Under the pieces are notes generated by a model. The model did not search any database, had not been told where the DNA came from, and saw only the letters and a program-made list of their open reading frames with translations. Source: Sthenelais limicola (lineage: Eukaryota; Annelida; Polychaeta; Phyllodocida; Sigalionidae). From it: a stretch of DNA of 64,000 nt. Location: the NCBI GenBank assembly GCA_942159475.1, contig OW804097.1, positions 7,035,685-7,099,684 of the forward strand, in the 5' to 3' direction. The position numbers were made by a program, and so were the translations under genes. This document shows positions 47,178 to 58,779 of the stretch, piece by piece; position 1 is the first letter of the stretch; each line of letters opens with the position of its first letter.

Positions 47178-47984
47178 CGGATAGTGTGGACCGCTGAATG
47201 GATTGTTCTAATAGTTTGGTTATATTTCTGACTGCCTAATATTGTTTTTATATAATACAAATGAAGCATTTTCGCGGAAACGACCCATCCCGAACCGCCC
47301 GTCATGATCATTGAGCTGAGGCTGTCAGTTGACTGACCCAGTTACGCATGGCATGGCCATGGCTTACCGAGGAGTTCTCGTTCAGATATTTTGCTCTGAG
47401 TTTGCCTGCTAAGCTGGTCGTATGGGTTAGGCATACACCACCCCAACGACCAGCAAGCGGACAATAAGATTTTAGCAGAAGAATATATATTTCGTTACTG
47501 TTTTAATGGAATAATCGCGGAGCTTCTAGCTTCAATATGACAGCAATACAAGGCCACACATTGTTGTGATTCTACGATGGCGGAAGAGTCGACGGAGGCG
47601 CCGCTGGTGTCTCTTGATGGAACTAAGCGGCTGTTCCCTCCCCTCCGACCTAGTCTGCGGCTGCGGCGCTTCCAAGAAGCCTCGAGTTCCCCTCTTGTTG
47701 TTTTGTTACGGGTGACTGCCCTCACTTCGAATGTGCAGTAAGCGATAACTTTTTATTTTATCAGTATATTACACATGTTCCCATTTGAACCTTGCTACCC
47801 TTGACTGACTCTAGCTTCTGGGATGGGTTAGAAAGTTTCTGACCAAGAAAAATCACGAAAACAGGCCTTCGAAAGACAGTGTCGGTACATAGTCCGTTTG
47901 AGCCTTGGGGGGGGGGCAACCGGTGACGTCATTTGAGTGATAGCTTGCGCTATCCTGACGGATAGCGGTCCGGGTTGTGCTCAT
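47178..47984. mobile_element. 807-bp insert in the array carrying a first-exon-like CpG-rich sequence
   Basis: The array sequence breaks after CTAGTATATC at 47177 and resumes with CTAGTATATC at 47985. The insert is GC-rich in its middle. Its ends share GGACCGCT in inverted orientation, and the right end has the hairpin GATAGCTTGCGCTATC, so a DNA transposon that captured a gene start is one reading. Assembly error is another. Confidence 0.5.
47577..47737 (+). CDS. Possible captured first coding exon, unrecognised
   Basis: The ATG (context ACGATGG) opens 53 codons plus two bases, starting MAEESTEAPLVSLDGTKRL and rich in Arg and Leu, then a GTAAGC donor at 47738. Base composition is far more GC- and CpG-rich than its neighbours. 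No partner exon follows within the insert, so this is probably a stranded 5' end. The product is not recognised. Confidence 0.3.
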
Positions 47985-48369
47985 CTAGTATATCTATATC
48001 TTTCCTAGTGTATAATATCATGAGGTATAAGTAATAAATCTTACTTCTTTTTTGTCTCTTGTAGTGTGGCAAATATGTTGCATTGTGGATATGTGTAGTA
48101 AGTATTTCCTGTATTTCCTTATCGTTCTCCACCTTTTGATATGAATGTTTCTCTGGGATGTATTATGTTGATTATGTTATGTATGAATGTGTTGATATCC
48201 TGTAGCAGGGATATCACAATCAAATCTTAGTAAGCTTTGGTGGGAAATTACTCATCTTGAGCAGGTTAACTTAGGAAAATGATTAACTTGGAAGAGCCGG
48301 GTGATTCCAGGAGGAATATGATGTACATTTCATGTTTATTGTGAAGTATGTTCAAAATCGGTACATGAA

Positions 48370-49060
48370 TAACAGTAAAGGGGTGTCTCCACTGGCTGCG
48401 GTAAACTCTGCATTAGGTCTTTGCTTGGTCTACTTTTCAAACTCTGCGATTCTATCAATATTAAATGGGGTCTCCACTGGCTGTGGTAAGCTCTGCGGTA
48501 AGCATTGCGATAGAAAAACAGGAAATTATATTCAAGCACAGTTCATGTGCAGACCAACCATAGCAGTGGAGACCTGTTCTGCGGCTGTATCTGCGGTTGT
48601 ATTGCGGTTGAATTACAGCTAAAAATGTGAGTTTCTTGTTGTGCGATTTACGCAGCAATCTTTCAACCTGTTGAATATTTTCTGCGACTGAAGTCCCTCT
48701 GCAACGTGATTAGGGCTCTACAGCAAGGGTTGCGATTGAAATTTGCAGTGAAAACTGTTCTAGCTGTGCTTGAACTGTGGTTGGTTTACAATTCATTTAA
48801 CATTGCCGACTTTTTAAAAGTAGTTGCTGCTCAGTTGAAATTATAATGTTGAATACTGTACAATTTGAAATTATCACCACGTTTTATTTTAGCCAAGCAA
48901 AATTTACATTTCTCATCATTATGGTCTAACCTCTAACTTGTCCCTTAATTCAAATTAGCTTCAAATAGCTAGATTGAGGCCCAACAATTAAATGATACAA
49001 TTTTTAATGATAATGAATCATTACACAAAGATTAATAAACAATTCCCCATAACACTAACC
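48370..49060. other. Possible inverted-repeat element remains
   Basis: GGGGTGTCTCCACTGGCTGC (48378) and GGGGTCTCCACTGGCTGTGG (48467) are near-direct copies, and AGCAGTGGAGACC (48561) is an inverted one. Many CTGCGGT-type repeats follow. This resembles a hAT-type non-autonomous element, but the ends are not clear. Confidence 0.3.
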
Positions 49061-49540
49061 CTTATTGACACCCCTGTAGATAATATTTACCTGAAATACA
49101 AATATTTAGTAGATCGGCCCATAAATGTGACCAAAGCTTAAACAGAAACATTCCCCATTTGTGAATGGGATTTTCAAGATTTCTGGTGACAATACATCCA
49201 CCAGAATGTTGCTGTAATTCTAGCTTGCCCGTCAGCTTATGACCAATAAGTTCACCGTCCTGCGGACACTTAATTTGGTCCATATATTATTTGTACATAG
49301 GTCAGAGGTGAAGGTGGAAGAAGTATTCCTCACACCTGTGTGATTTGCACTACGCTATTCATAAACAAATGCTTGCCTAAGTCATTATTCACTATTGTAT
49401 ATTCTACCCTACGCCAATCATTTTGCATTTACCCACAATATAACAGATATCATTTGATTTTTTCATACATTTAGTGACCAGTTTCAAAACCTAGCTTGCC
49501 GCCTCCCTTGAACCCTTAACATTAATGTTGTCTGATTACA

Positions 49541-50723
49541 GCACTTGAACCCGCAGAGACTAGGGCAAAAGGCAATAACCAATTAGAAGAAGTAGAAGAA
49601 TACAAGTACATAGGGACTGTCGTTGACAGTTCACTAACTTTTAATGGACATCTAAATTCAATAAAGAGAAAGATTTCCCATATAATCTGGCTCTTCAGGC
49701 ATCTAAGAAGTCGATTGAACCAGTATCTTAGTGCACAAGTCTACAAATCTACCATACTTCAATTAATTGATCAATCAGATATTTTTTATGATTCGGCCTC
49801 AACATCAAATATAAAATTCCTTCAAACTTACCAAAATAGAGCTTTAAGAATTATAACAAAATCAAATAAATACCAAAATGTAGACCACTTTCATACCTAC
49901 TTCAACCTTCTTCCATTAAAGCAGAGGTGGAGGCTTCATATCCTTCAGCAAGCAAACCAACTAAAAATCAATCCTGAATATCTAGATTTAAGAACTCTAC
50001 AAACTCGCCAATTCCAGCAGGGAAAAATTCTATTTAAATGTCCATTGCCAAGACTTGAGTTAGTCAGGCGTTCATTATATTATAAACTGCCATATTACTG
50101 GAACAGACTGGAAGCGGACCAACATTACATTGAAAACCCAACACAATTCACTAATAACATAAAAGAAACCAGTATTTGGTTTGATCAAAAATGTGTATAC
50201 TGACTCTTATGTATGTTACACCGTTCCACTCAGTTCCTTCTTACACAATAAGTCAGACTCCATCTCCCCACTCCTCTCCTCATTTGATGCAAATGTATAA
50301 TGTATATACCCCAGCTCCAATACAATTACAATTACATCTATTCTTAACAATCAATACCTTAAAGCCTCAATTTGATACCAATGAATGTATAATTCAATGA
50401 TTACTTATCCTCCTTTGATATTGACTACCGGTTGGTAGGGCGGTAGAGAATATGGTCTTGACTTTAATGTCCACTTTATGTTATGTAGTTATAATCAATA
50501 ATATATATGCGGTAATATCTTGATGATTAAACAATAGTTAATTACTTAAGACCAACTTGTGATAGAGGCCACCATTAGAGCGTTGAACTAATGGTGGATT
50601 GTTACCTCTATCAAATTGTACCAACAGTGTTCAGTAGGGCTCGAGCTCCTCCCATCCCTGGGAGATTGACCCACTGACGTGCGTCCTTTGATGGACTAAT
50701 AAATGTAACAACAACAACAACAG
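49541..50723 (+). mobile_element. 5'-truncated LINE fragment with 3' hairpin and (AAC)n tail
   Basis: The frame from 49541 to 50203 is the C-terminal part of a non-LTR reverse transcriptase: EEVEEYKYIGTVVDSSLTFN, LQTYQNRALRIITKS, LPYYWNRLE. The 3' untranslated part has a hairpin at 50562-50615 (GATAGAGG, ACCATTAG and their complements) and ends in (AAC)n at about 50708-50721. Array sequence resumes right after (50724), so it inserted into the duplicated intron. Confidence 0.78.
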
Positions 50724-51477
50724 ATTCTAGACTAAGTAATTATTTATGAGTCAATTATTTATGGTCTGATGCACATGACGACATGCGATTGACCACAGGG
50801 GGTTGCTGTCCTTGCCCAATGATAATCATTGGCATAGATTGCAAGAAAGTTGAGATGGTGAGACACAAGCAAGGTTTGACACCAACACTTGAAGGACCAT
50901 GAAAAGAAAGTTCAGTTAATCAGCTCAGAAATGATGGCTGCATTTGATTTAATTTGCATTAATTGAACATGAGTTAGCACAGAATTACACATGCGTAGTA
51001 AACTGCAGATTTGTGGACTTGAGTCATGAGTTTTGTGAAAGGACTTAACAAACAAGGGTAAATTTGTTTGCCCAAGTTCACTGACACAGTTACAAGTGTA
51101 AAGTGAAAGAGCTTAATTTGAACATCACAAGTATCTCGTTCCGCAGTCTTTCCTAAGTCTGTGGTGTAAAGCGATGATGGGGTCCCACTTGCAATAAAGG
51201 TGTACTTATTGCCTACCACCCGCAAAGGGGTGTCTGCATTGAAGACTTTTCGATGATCATGTACTACCTCCTGGCAGGACTGATATTTGTGTCTGACACT
51301 GGTAGGTTGGTTGGTACAGCAGTGTCACTGTGCTGTTATTGGGTGGACCCACTACACTGCCCTGTCAAGGAGATCACTTTGTGCCCTAGACTCCCATGTG
51401 CGACAGGTGTTTTCATAAAACACTCCCACGCACAAGTACTAGGATGAGGCCTTCACTTTGCCCTTGCATCTTGGCCT

Positions 51478-51670
51478 ACTCCCGCTACTACTCCCGCTAC
51501 TACTCCCGTTTCTTTGCTCCCGCTACTTTTAGACAGGAGTAGTAGCAGGAGAACATGTTTGATTTGATTTGAAGCGGCTACCACCCGTTACTTCCCGCTA
51601 CTTTGGAAGTAGCGGGAAGTAACGGAAAAAGAAAAGGAGCAAAGAAAAGGGAGTAGTAGCGGGAGAAGTA
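51478..51670. repeat. Palindromic CTCCCGCTACTA-type element
   Basis: Repeats of ACTCCCGCTACT on the left, AGTAGTAGCGGGAG on the right, and a tight inner hairpin TTCCCGCTACTTTGGAAGTA. It could extrude as a cruciform, and may be a non-autonomous transposon. Confidence 0.6.
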
Positions 51671-51914
51671 ACCGGCCAGTGGAACCCAGCCTTTACTCAA
51701 ACTTTTTGTGACCCAAGTGGGTCAATGGATAGGTGAAAGCCCAAGTGTACATGTCAATATCTGGGGCTATGGACATCCTCATCAGCATCGCCAAACTTTT
51801 CAGTGTACCAATTGGAGAGATGCCTTTACCCCGAATGGAGCCGTGTGGAACGTACCTAGGGTGACCCTTCGGGGGCAGCATAGGGATGCTCTCAGTCATA
51901 GATACAGTGTGTGG

Positions 51915-52210
51915 ACATGGCGTGGGGGGCGGGTGTAAGGGAGGGGAAGGGGGAGAAGGGGGGACGGTGAGGGAGGAGGAAGGGGAGGGGAGTAGGAGGG
52001 GAGGGGAGAGGGGGACGGGGGTGAAGAGAGGGAGGGGGTGAAGAGGTGGATTGATCATGGGGCAGAGGGGGAGGGGGAAGGGTCAGGGGTAATGGAGAGA
52101 AGGCGGAATGAAAGTGTCAATTGAAAGAGGGGAAAGTAAGGAAGAGGGTGGCAGTCAGAGGGAGGGATGTGTCTATGGTGGGGGTGGGTTATGGGGAGGA
52201 GGGGATAAGG
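51915..52210 (+). repeat. Polypurine, G-rich tract
   Basis: About 290 bases made almost only of G and A with many runs of three or more G. The pyrimidine strand yields a spurious Pro/Ser-rich frame. It is able to form G-quadruplex or triplex DNA. Confidence 0.75.
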
Positions 52211-52321
52211 GGAGATTGCTGGGTGGTTAGTCTCTGAGGTTGTAGGGGGTTCCGGTTGTCTGTGGCCTCAGGGACTAAACCAAGTGGTTTACCCCGAGGT
52301 TTAGTCCCGGGGCAAATAGAC

Positions 52322-53008
52322 ATATGAGTAATTCTCCCAATCGGGTGTCATTTTGTTTTCCAACCTAGGGTGTCTACAACCTTTATTTGGGATAATCACA
52401 CATAATTATAACCCTTTTATTTGAATTCATTGGCAAAAATGAGCCTGTGGGAACCCCACTTTTAAAGCTCTTATGCCAAAATCTTCGCCGCTATTGTGAT
52501 AAAGGCTTGAAAATATGTAATAATCATGGAATTTGAATATAATACACAGCCTGATTTAGAACTTATATTACTTCTGCAGATGAAAAATGGTTTCTATAGA
52601 CATGCACAAACGTTCATTATTATGAAAAAACACAATATTCATGTTATCATATAATAAAATGGATATATTTACAAAAACGTTTGGCTAGAACTAGGCCCTC
52701 ATTTGCCATCAATTTAATTTTGCTAGACGAATTAGTGAGCAATATATCTCATTTTTACACTAAATCATTTGATTAATTGAGCTTAATGAGGCTGAAATAA
52801 GGCAAAATCATAGGGAAAATATCGGTATTTGAATCATAGGTTTAGGATCGAAATATTGCTACCAGCCTTCCCAAACTTCACATGCATCATGCTGATATTC
52901 CCTGCTATATGTCCACCACAGATCGTAGAGATTCAACGAATTTTATTTTTTCTAAAAAACATGGTCTTCTGAAATCAAATGCTGCCCGTTTGGGAGAATT
53001 ACTCATAT
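52322..53008. mobile_element. Inverted-repeat element (about 690 bp) with truncated sibling at 53400
   Basis: The left end ATATGAGTAATTCTCCCAAT and the right end (TTGGGAGAATTACTCATAT on the plus strand) are inverted copies. A second left end, GGGTAATTCTCCCAATAGGG, starts at 53402. It shares about 90 bases of interior and stops at the Gypsy-type remnant. Confidence 0.65.
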
Positions 53009-53588
53009 CTTCATTCATTGACCAATAATCAATTGATTACATTTTATTACTTGTAGATAGACTCGGAGCAGTGTCATTAAATTAACCTCTTTCTACTCAT
53101 GCCCTTGAAATGATATCTAGCAAATTACAAACCAACCATATGCAACTATATGCCAGAGATAACCTTAAAGTGGAATAGATCACTTTAAGAAAAGGATTAA
53201 TCCCCACCTCTTTTTCCACAAAGAACCACATCTGTTAATGGGGCCATGAAGCATGTTTAATGGGGCCTGCCATTGTGGTCAAAGTTCACCACATGATAGG
53301 AAAAAGTTGAATGTTTTCTTTCGCCTAATTTAATTGTTTATAAATACTTGGGAGTAGGGCTGATACTTTATTTTTTAGATTCAGTTACTAGTGTATACAG
53401 TGGGTAATTCTCCCAATAGGGTGTCATTTGGTTTCCCAGCCTATGGTTTAGATAAGATGTATTTGGGATGATCACACAATATTCTTTAACCCACTGTCCT
53501 TCATGTAAGATAGCAGAATAAGCTCTTTAATTATTGAAAGAAATCAAGGAATCTTTTTATTCATAACGGAATAATATTTCTACAAGTT

Positions 53589-54152
53589 ATGTACATAACA
53601 GGCTTCGGCCAAAGGGAAGGACCCGGAAAACTCCAGTCGACCCATATAAGAAGTGAGGTGGGGGTTGAGCAAAGGAAGCCGCTTCATAGTGCTACAATTC
53701 AGTCAAAGTTAGTGAGTAGTGCAGGAACTGGTTGTGTGGCTCAGGCACCTGTTAGTATGGAGTTCGAGCTGGCTCAAGGTCAGTCACTTCTGAAAACAGG
53801 AGATGCTAGCTCGTTGCTGGAAGAGAACACCCGTCCGGATGAGATTAGATCCCCGGATAGCTCAGAAGATTGTCCGTTGTTGAGGTGGGGACAACCCGGG
53901 TACCAGGCTGCTGATGGACAGATTGTTGTTGTGGGTCAGAACTCCAACCGGACTGCCGGGATTCAGAAAGTTTCTGTCTGTGAACTGAATACGCTGAAGA
54001 TCCCAAACAAGATTATTGTTCACGAGAGATGGTACGCCCCTGTGGGATTGGGTGGAGGATTAGGAGACTTCTCGGTTGACCCAGGCGCGACTACAAGACT
54101 AGTAACCAAACAATTCTATGACTCCCTCCCTGAGTCACTCCAGTGGACTTGA
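53589..54152 (+). pseudogene. Protease-end fragment of the retroelement polyprotein
   Basis: A 187-codon frame ends with FSVDPGATTRLVTKQF, which resembles the D-S/T-G-A active-site strand of retroelement aspartic proteases, with Pro in place of Ser/Thr. It stops eight codons after the motif region and overlaps the next frame at 54143. The N-terminal part is low in recognisable features. Confidence 0.5.
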
Positions 54153-54826
54153 TTCATGGAGTGGAGCCGGGAGGACTTGATTTCCCATGTCGTCTGGCGT
54201 TTGTTGAAAATTTAAGGCAATGGATGAGAGAAGGGCATCAGTTTGTCAGAGACAATCTTGGCGTTGCTGCAGTGCACCAAAAGAAAGTATTTGACAGACG
54301 TGCAAGGCCCAGGCGCTTTGAAAAGGGGGATGTGGTCTATCGTTATTGCCCCCCTAAGGCCAACAAGAAGATCAGACCGAAGTGGGATGGGCCTTTCAAG
54401 GTGCACGGATTCGTAGGGGGTACTACGTACGAATTGGAAACCACTGAGGGCATTGTGAGGTACCACATTGATTACCTCAAACCAGCATTTGATGATAAAG
54501 GGCCTATTCAGGCAGTGCATTTGAGTAAAGCTCAGGAGTTCCAAAGGTTGGAAAAAGCTGGTCGAGATGTGCTCCGGTGGGAAGGTGGTAAGGTTCTACC
54601 AGGTGTAGAGTGTCCTGTGAAAAAGAGAAAAAACAAGATTACCATACGGGTTAATCCTGTTGGTAGACCCAAGAAGGCAGACAAGCAGAAGAAGCAACCT
54701 GTACCAGTTGTTCCTTTACGTGCCCCTAACAAAGGAGCTAAGGGGAAAGAAGGGTCCGGTTGTGAAAAATGTTCCTGTGAATCAGAATGTTGTTCCTGCC
54801 AAGAGAGGTGTAGGCAGACCTCGTAA
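54143..54826 (+). pseudogene. Integrase C-terminal fragment of the retroelement
   Basis: FEKGDVVYRYCPP, KKIRPKWDGPFKVHGFVG and TYELETTEG make the SH3-like C-terminal domain of Ty3/Gypsy integrases. A Lys/Arg-rich tail follows with VGRPKK. The reading continues in another frame to 55028 with GVGRPRK and RRGRPRK, both AT-hook-like, so a frameshift lies near 54750-54800. Confidence 0.65.
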
Positions 54827-55028
54827 GGTTAAGGTGACGGACACAGTTTTGACTGTTCTGCGCCCTATTCCTCAAACAGATCTGCCGAAACCTCCGAAAA
54901 GAAGGAGGGGTAGACCTAGGAAAAATGTTATAGATACCTCTGTGAAACGGACCAACAATCCACTGACCATAATTGCATTGAGGAAACACATGCATAAAGC
55001 CCCAGCCCAGTTGCAATGTGGAACCTAG
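54660..55028 (+). pseudogene. Frameshifted AT-hook tail of the integrase frame
   Basis: It overlaps the preceding frame. It holds two AT-hook cores (GRPRK) in a basic, Pro-rich setting and ends at a TAG. AT-hooks bind AT-rich minor grooves; a role in target choice is inference. Confidence 0.5.
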
Positions 55029-56144
55029 TGTGTAGTACTGTGGGAAGGCTTCTGGGCAGCCTCCACTAAAATAACACAATGAGAAGTCTGTGAATGATCA
55101 GTCGGATTTTGATCATGTCACCCTTTACGGCATTTGAGCAATTGAATGATCGGGAAAGAACCAACCCTGTTTGCAATGCTTTGCTGAAATAGTTCTGAGT
55201 ATGGCTTGACTTCGGTGAAATAATAACTTGTTGGAAGTTAGTTCTCCTTGGAAAGTCTGAATCATCTTTGAAAGAGAGGTGTAATTGCTATAAATCTTGG
55301 GATGATGGAGAGTGGGCTTTGCGGACACAGTATCCACTCAGTCTCAGTGGAAGATCAAAAGTCTTTGCAGTAATTACATCACTGTACAACCTGTTGTTGA
55401 GGAGAGAACTGTTTGGTGAGTCCAGTTGATCCGTGGCGGGAGATGGCGCTGTGGCTGGGCGGCGACTCAGGTAACTACAGTTACCACGTTGGCCATGTGT
55501 GTAGCCTCTCTATCTTGCACCCTTTGCCACTCTACTTCCTACACCGCTTCGGAGAAGTGTCTGGTAACCAAGAAAAGAAGTGAGTAGAATGGGTAAATAC
55601 TTGCCTGACAAGTGTTACTATGATGCTTACAAGTGACTTGTTAAGTGACTTGCAAAACTGACTCGACGGGGTCAGCCATGTTGGTCCTTGCTTAGGGTGT
55701 TGAGGAGGTGAATGTATGGTGTTGAGCGAAGCCTATACATGAGTTCATACATCGATGAGTTCACCTGAATGTGGTGTATCTGTTTCTATGTCATTGTCTG
55801 TGATTTGGACCATGTCTCTCAGTTAGGAGTATGTAATACAACTGACTGAGGTGGCCGTGTGCTAACCCTCTGTGCTTTAAATAATATTATGTAACTTGTG
55901 TAAATAGCTCTATACTGTTTGTTATGTGCTGTATGTATTTTGGACTGTATGCTATATTGTGTGTGTGGAGTGAAACTTACATTCTGTGTTCATTGTTGTT
56001 CCAGACTGTGAAAATGTGTCCGTTAGTTCCGTCAAACATCCGTCCATTGGTTGTTCTGTGTTGACCAGTTATATTGCTTCAGATGTCTGGTAAACCTCAC
56101 TGGAAAACTGTCTGGGCCTTGAGTCAGGAGTAGATTTCCAGGAC

Positions 56145-58272
56145 ATGACAGAGGCTGAAGCAGTTCAAGTGCTGAACGCTGCGGACAATCTCATAATGTT
56201 GAATCCGGAAAATGCAGTACCTCTTGGTCAGGAAATGCAACCCCTGGGCCGGGAAGAGGAAGAACCTATGGACGAAGAAGACACATTGGATGAAGATGAG
56301 CCTGGGGATGAGCGTGTGACGAAGGAGCTTGCCAAGCCTCCTTCCCCCCTGACTAGTCTGCTTAGATGTTCCTTGAGGAAGTCTGCCTCTCCCCGGAAAG
56401 CTGTGCTTATGGGAAGAGACCGTGCAGAGTCATGTTCCCCTCGGCCCCATATCAGAACATCCTCCAGAGGTCGAAGCCCCAGTATCCGCTCCTCCAGTGG
56501 ACGGATTACTGTGGAAGATATGAACGATAGTGCTAGTGACAATGTGAAGAGTTACACAAAGAACTCAGGTGAAAATGTTAAAGGTGCAGGGAAGAAGTCA
56601 AAGAAATCCAGTTCCGGAGGTGCTTGTGAAAAAGGAAAGAAACAAGAGTTGGCAGAGAGTAGTAAATCTGCTACCCCTTCTAGTTCTGGTTATCAATCTG
56701 GTTCTTCTAGCTCTGGCTCTTGCGGACATAAGAAGATTAAGAGATTTCATGTCCAACGGGCCGGGTGGAGGAAAGAACAGTTGTCTGGCACGCCGATTTC
56801 TCTATTTAGGAATGAATTAAAATCTGCTGCTAGTATTGCTCCCCTGAATCCGGCTAATGACCAGCCGGGAATGAAGATTTTGGGTAGTCTGGTAAGTGAT
56901 TCTGAGGATAAAGAGGTGCAAGATTGGCAAATGGATCGGTATGAAACAAACATTTGGCCGGATATGGTCCGTCCGGACCGTATGGACCCTGGTACGTACC
57001 AGAAAGTACAGGGTGCTCCCCGTCTTTGGGAAGCCGGATTTTGCTGCCCATTCTTGATCTGCCGTCATCTAGAGTTTAATCCGCTTGGGATTAAAGTGTA
57101 CAGTTCTCGCACCAGATTCTACAGGCACTTATGTGAACAGCATGCCCCCTACTGCCAGGTTTGGGTGTGTCCCTTTCCGCGCTGCCTGCAGGTTTTGGAT
57201 CGCTGTGTCGAGCTTATCCAGCATTTGATGTATGGTGAGATAGTCCAACATCATCTAAACTGGAAGGATGTGGCTGAAAAAGCTCTTGAAGTCTTGCCTT
57301 CGTCTCGACTTAACAGTGCCTTCCAGAGAACAACATTTTTATATGGTTTACATCTCAGAGTGACACGGTCCTGCTCCTGCTTCAGTGCAAAGGCGGCCAC
57401 GTTCTTCAAATTCTAGCTCGGAGAAGTCCAGCCGTTCCCATGAAGCAGACTTTGAATGTAAGGAGCGTGGGGAGAAGAGGACTAGGTCCGTCTCTAGTGA
57501 TGGTTCTATGGATTGTGATCCCCCCAGACCAAAACGTGTGTCAAGGAAAAGCCAGCAGTGGTCGGATACCTTGCTGTCCCAGCTTCCATCTCCGGCGACT
57601 ACTTCTAAGTTGTTGAGTTCAAGTGGGACTGCCGTGTCCAAGGTCCTGGGCCAGGTGTGTGTCGCTGCGGACAGTGCCTGGACCCAGCTGTTAACTCTAG
57701 TTAGTGACCTAACTGCGCCTCTTGAAGCAGTTGGACTTATTAGAAAGGAAGTTGAGGCTCTGGTTGTGCTAAAAGAGACTTGTCAAAGTCAGGAGTCCCT
57801 GATTCAGGATCAGAGGAAGCAGCTATCCATGAAAGATGACAAGATCCGCGAGTTGATGGAAGCGAACTCTCGTCTACACGCTCTGTTTGAAGCTGATGAT
57901 AAGGGAACAAGTCCAAGTGTCAGTCAGACACTTGCGCCTAACCCTTCTGGAAGTGTTGTCACTACCCCAAGTGGTTCCGCCATGCTGACCGTGGATCCCA
58001 GTCAGATCCCCCAGTTGAGACAGATGTCAGAGTGGCTCCAGAAACTGACAGCTGTGGCCTGTCCGCCGACCCAGTCTTCCGGGCAGTCCGCCAATCAGAC
58101 CCCTGCTTCTGGCTTTATGGGTCCCTCTACCATTATCCCTAATTGGATGTTTTCTGAAGAAACCAGAACTTCTCCTGCTGCTTGGTCCGTTGACCCCAAC
58201 GCCTCTGTTTCTTCACCAAAGCCTAACAACAAGGATGAGAAAATGAACACTGACAAGCAGAAAACCGATTGA
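56145..58272 (+). pseudogene. Accessory ORF of the retroelement: acidic/Ser-rich, Cys-His finger, coiled coil; one frameshift
   Basis: Two frames (56145-57416 and 57385-58272) form one product broken by a frameshift near 57340-57400. The first has an acidic N-terminus (EEEEPMDEEDTLDEDEPGDE), a Ser/Lys-rich stretch, then a Cys-His cluster (CCPFLICRHLE, FYRHLCEQHAPYC, CPFPRC) like paired zinc fingers. The second is Ser-rich, with a coiled coil (SLIQDQRKQLSMKDDKIREL) and a Thr/Ser/Pro-rich tail. I do not recognise the family. Its place between integrase and LTR is where env or accessory genes sit, but there is no signal peptide or membrane segment. Confidence 0.5.
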
Positions 58273-58765
58273 GTGAGTTTATTCATACCTTTAAAACTAT
58301 GAACTTGGACTGCTGATTTCATATTTTGTCCACAGACTTTTCAAGAAATTGTTTTCTTGCTGTCTTCAACCACTGGATGCTGCGTGACCAGTAGATAGTT
58401 TTCTACTTTGTGTTCCTGGTGTTACTGATGTTCTTCATTGTTGTTACTTATGATATGTACTATTACTTGAAGAGTAAAATCCGAATGATTTTTACTGTTG
58501 TACTTTGTACTTTTTGAAACACACTTACCATATACTCTTACTTGGTATTGATTTAATATTAGAGATGTTGCGACCTATATTGGTGTACTGTTAAACCATA
58601 GCTAGGACACACATATGCTCCTCATTGTGAATGCTGCCAAGACTTTTTCTAGTACTTTATCAGGTTCGCCTTGTTAATTCTCTTTATTCTTATACCTGAG
58701 ATTGTTGTGTATTCTTGTACTTTTTATGTGGCTTGACTTTTAATTTGGGATTAAAACTTTCAATT

Positions 58766-58778
58766 AAAGGGGAGGGTA
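58766..58778 (+). other. Polypurine tract
   Basis: AAAGGGGAGGG directly before the LTR, the expected plus-strand primer site. Confidence 0.75.
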
Positions 58779-58779
58779 T

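Larger units (their letters stand above)
46773..48264 (+). pseudogene. Mini-exon gene, set 2 (A, B, B, frameshifted D; split by an insert)
   Basis: A exon 46773-46802 encodes IWKTCHFFLD. B exons are at 46953-46985 (CVEYVVSLIFI) and 48065-48097 (CGKYVALWICV), each followed by GTAAGT. The D copy at 48206-48264 is 59 nt, one base short of the 60-nt intact form, so its frame is broken although its GTTAAC donor survives. No C exon is found before unrelated DNA begins near 48300. An 807-bp insert separates the two B exons. Confidence 0.55.
50724..53588. other. Array remnant, hairpin element, purine tract and foldback elements
   Basis: 50724-50860 matches the array intron at 62040-62200. 51478-51670 is a palindromic stretch built on ACTCCCGCTACT and its complement. 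51915-52210 is an almost pure purine G-rich tract. 52322-53008 is an inverted-repeat element. A related left end recurs at 53400 and is cut near 53588. No gene is supported. Confidence 0.5.

Noticed and set aside
51693..52058. Proline/serine-rich minus-strand frame
   Set aside because: Product of the polypurine tract read on the pyrimidine strand; no splice or domain support.
52271..52309. Hairpin GGGACTAAACC/GGTTTAGTCCC as a possible regulatory element
   Set aside because: It adjoins the inverted-repeat element at 52322 and is more simply repeat-derived; no other support.
56228..56542. Minus-strand frames within the retroelement accessory ORF
   Set aside because: Shadows of the plus-strand ORF with its biased Ser/Glu codons.
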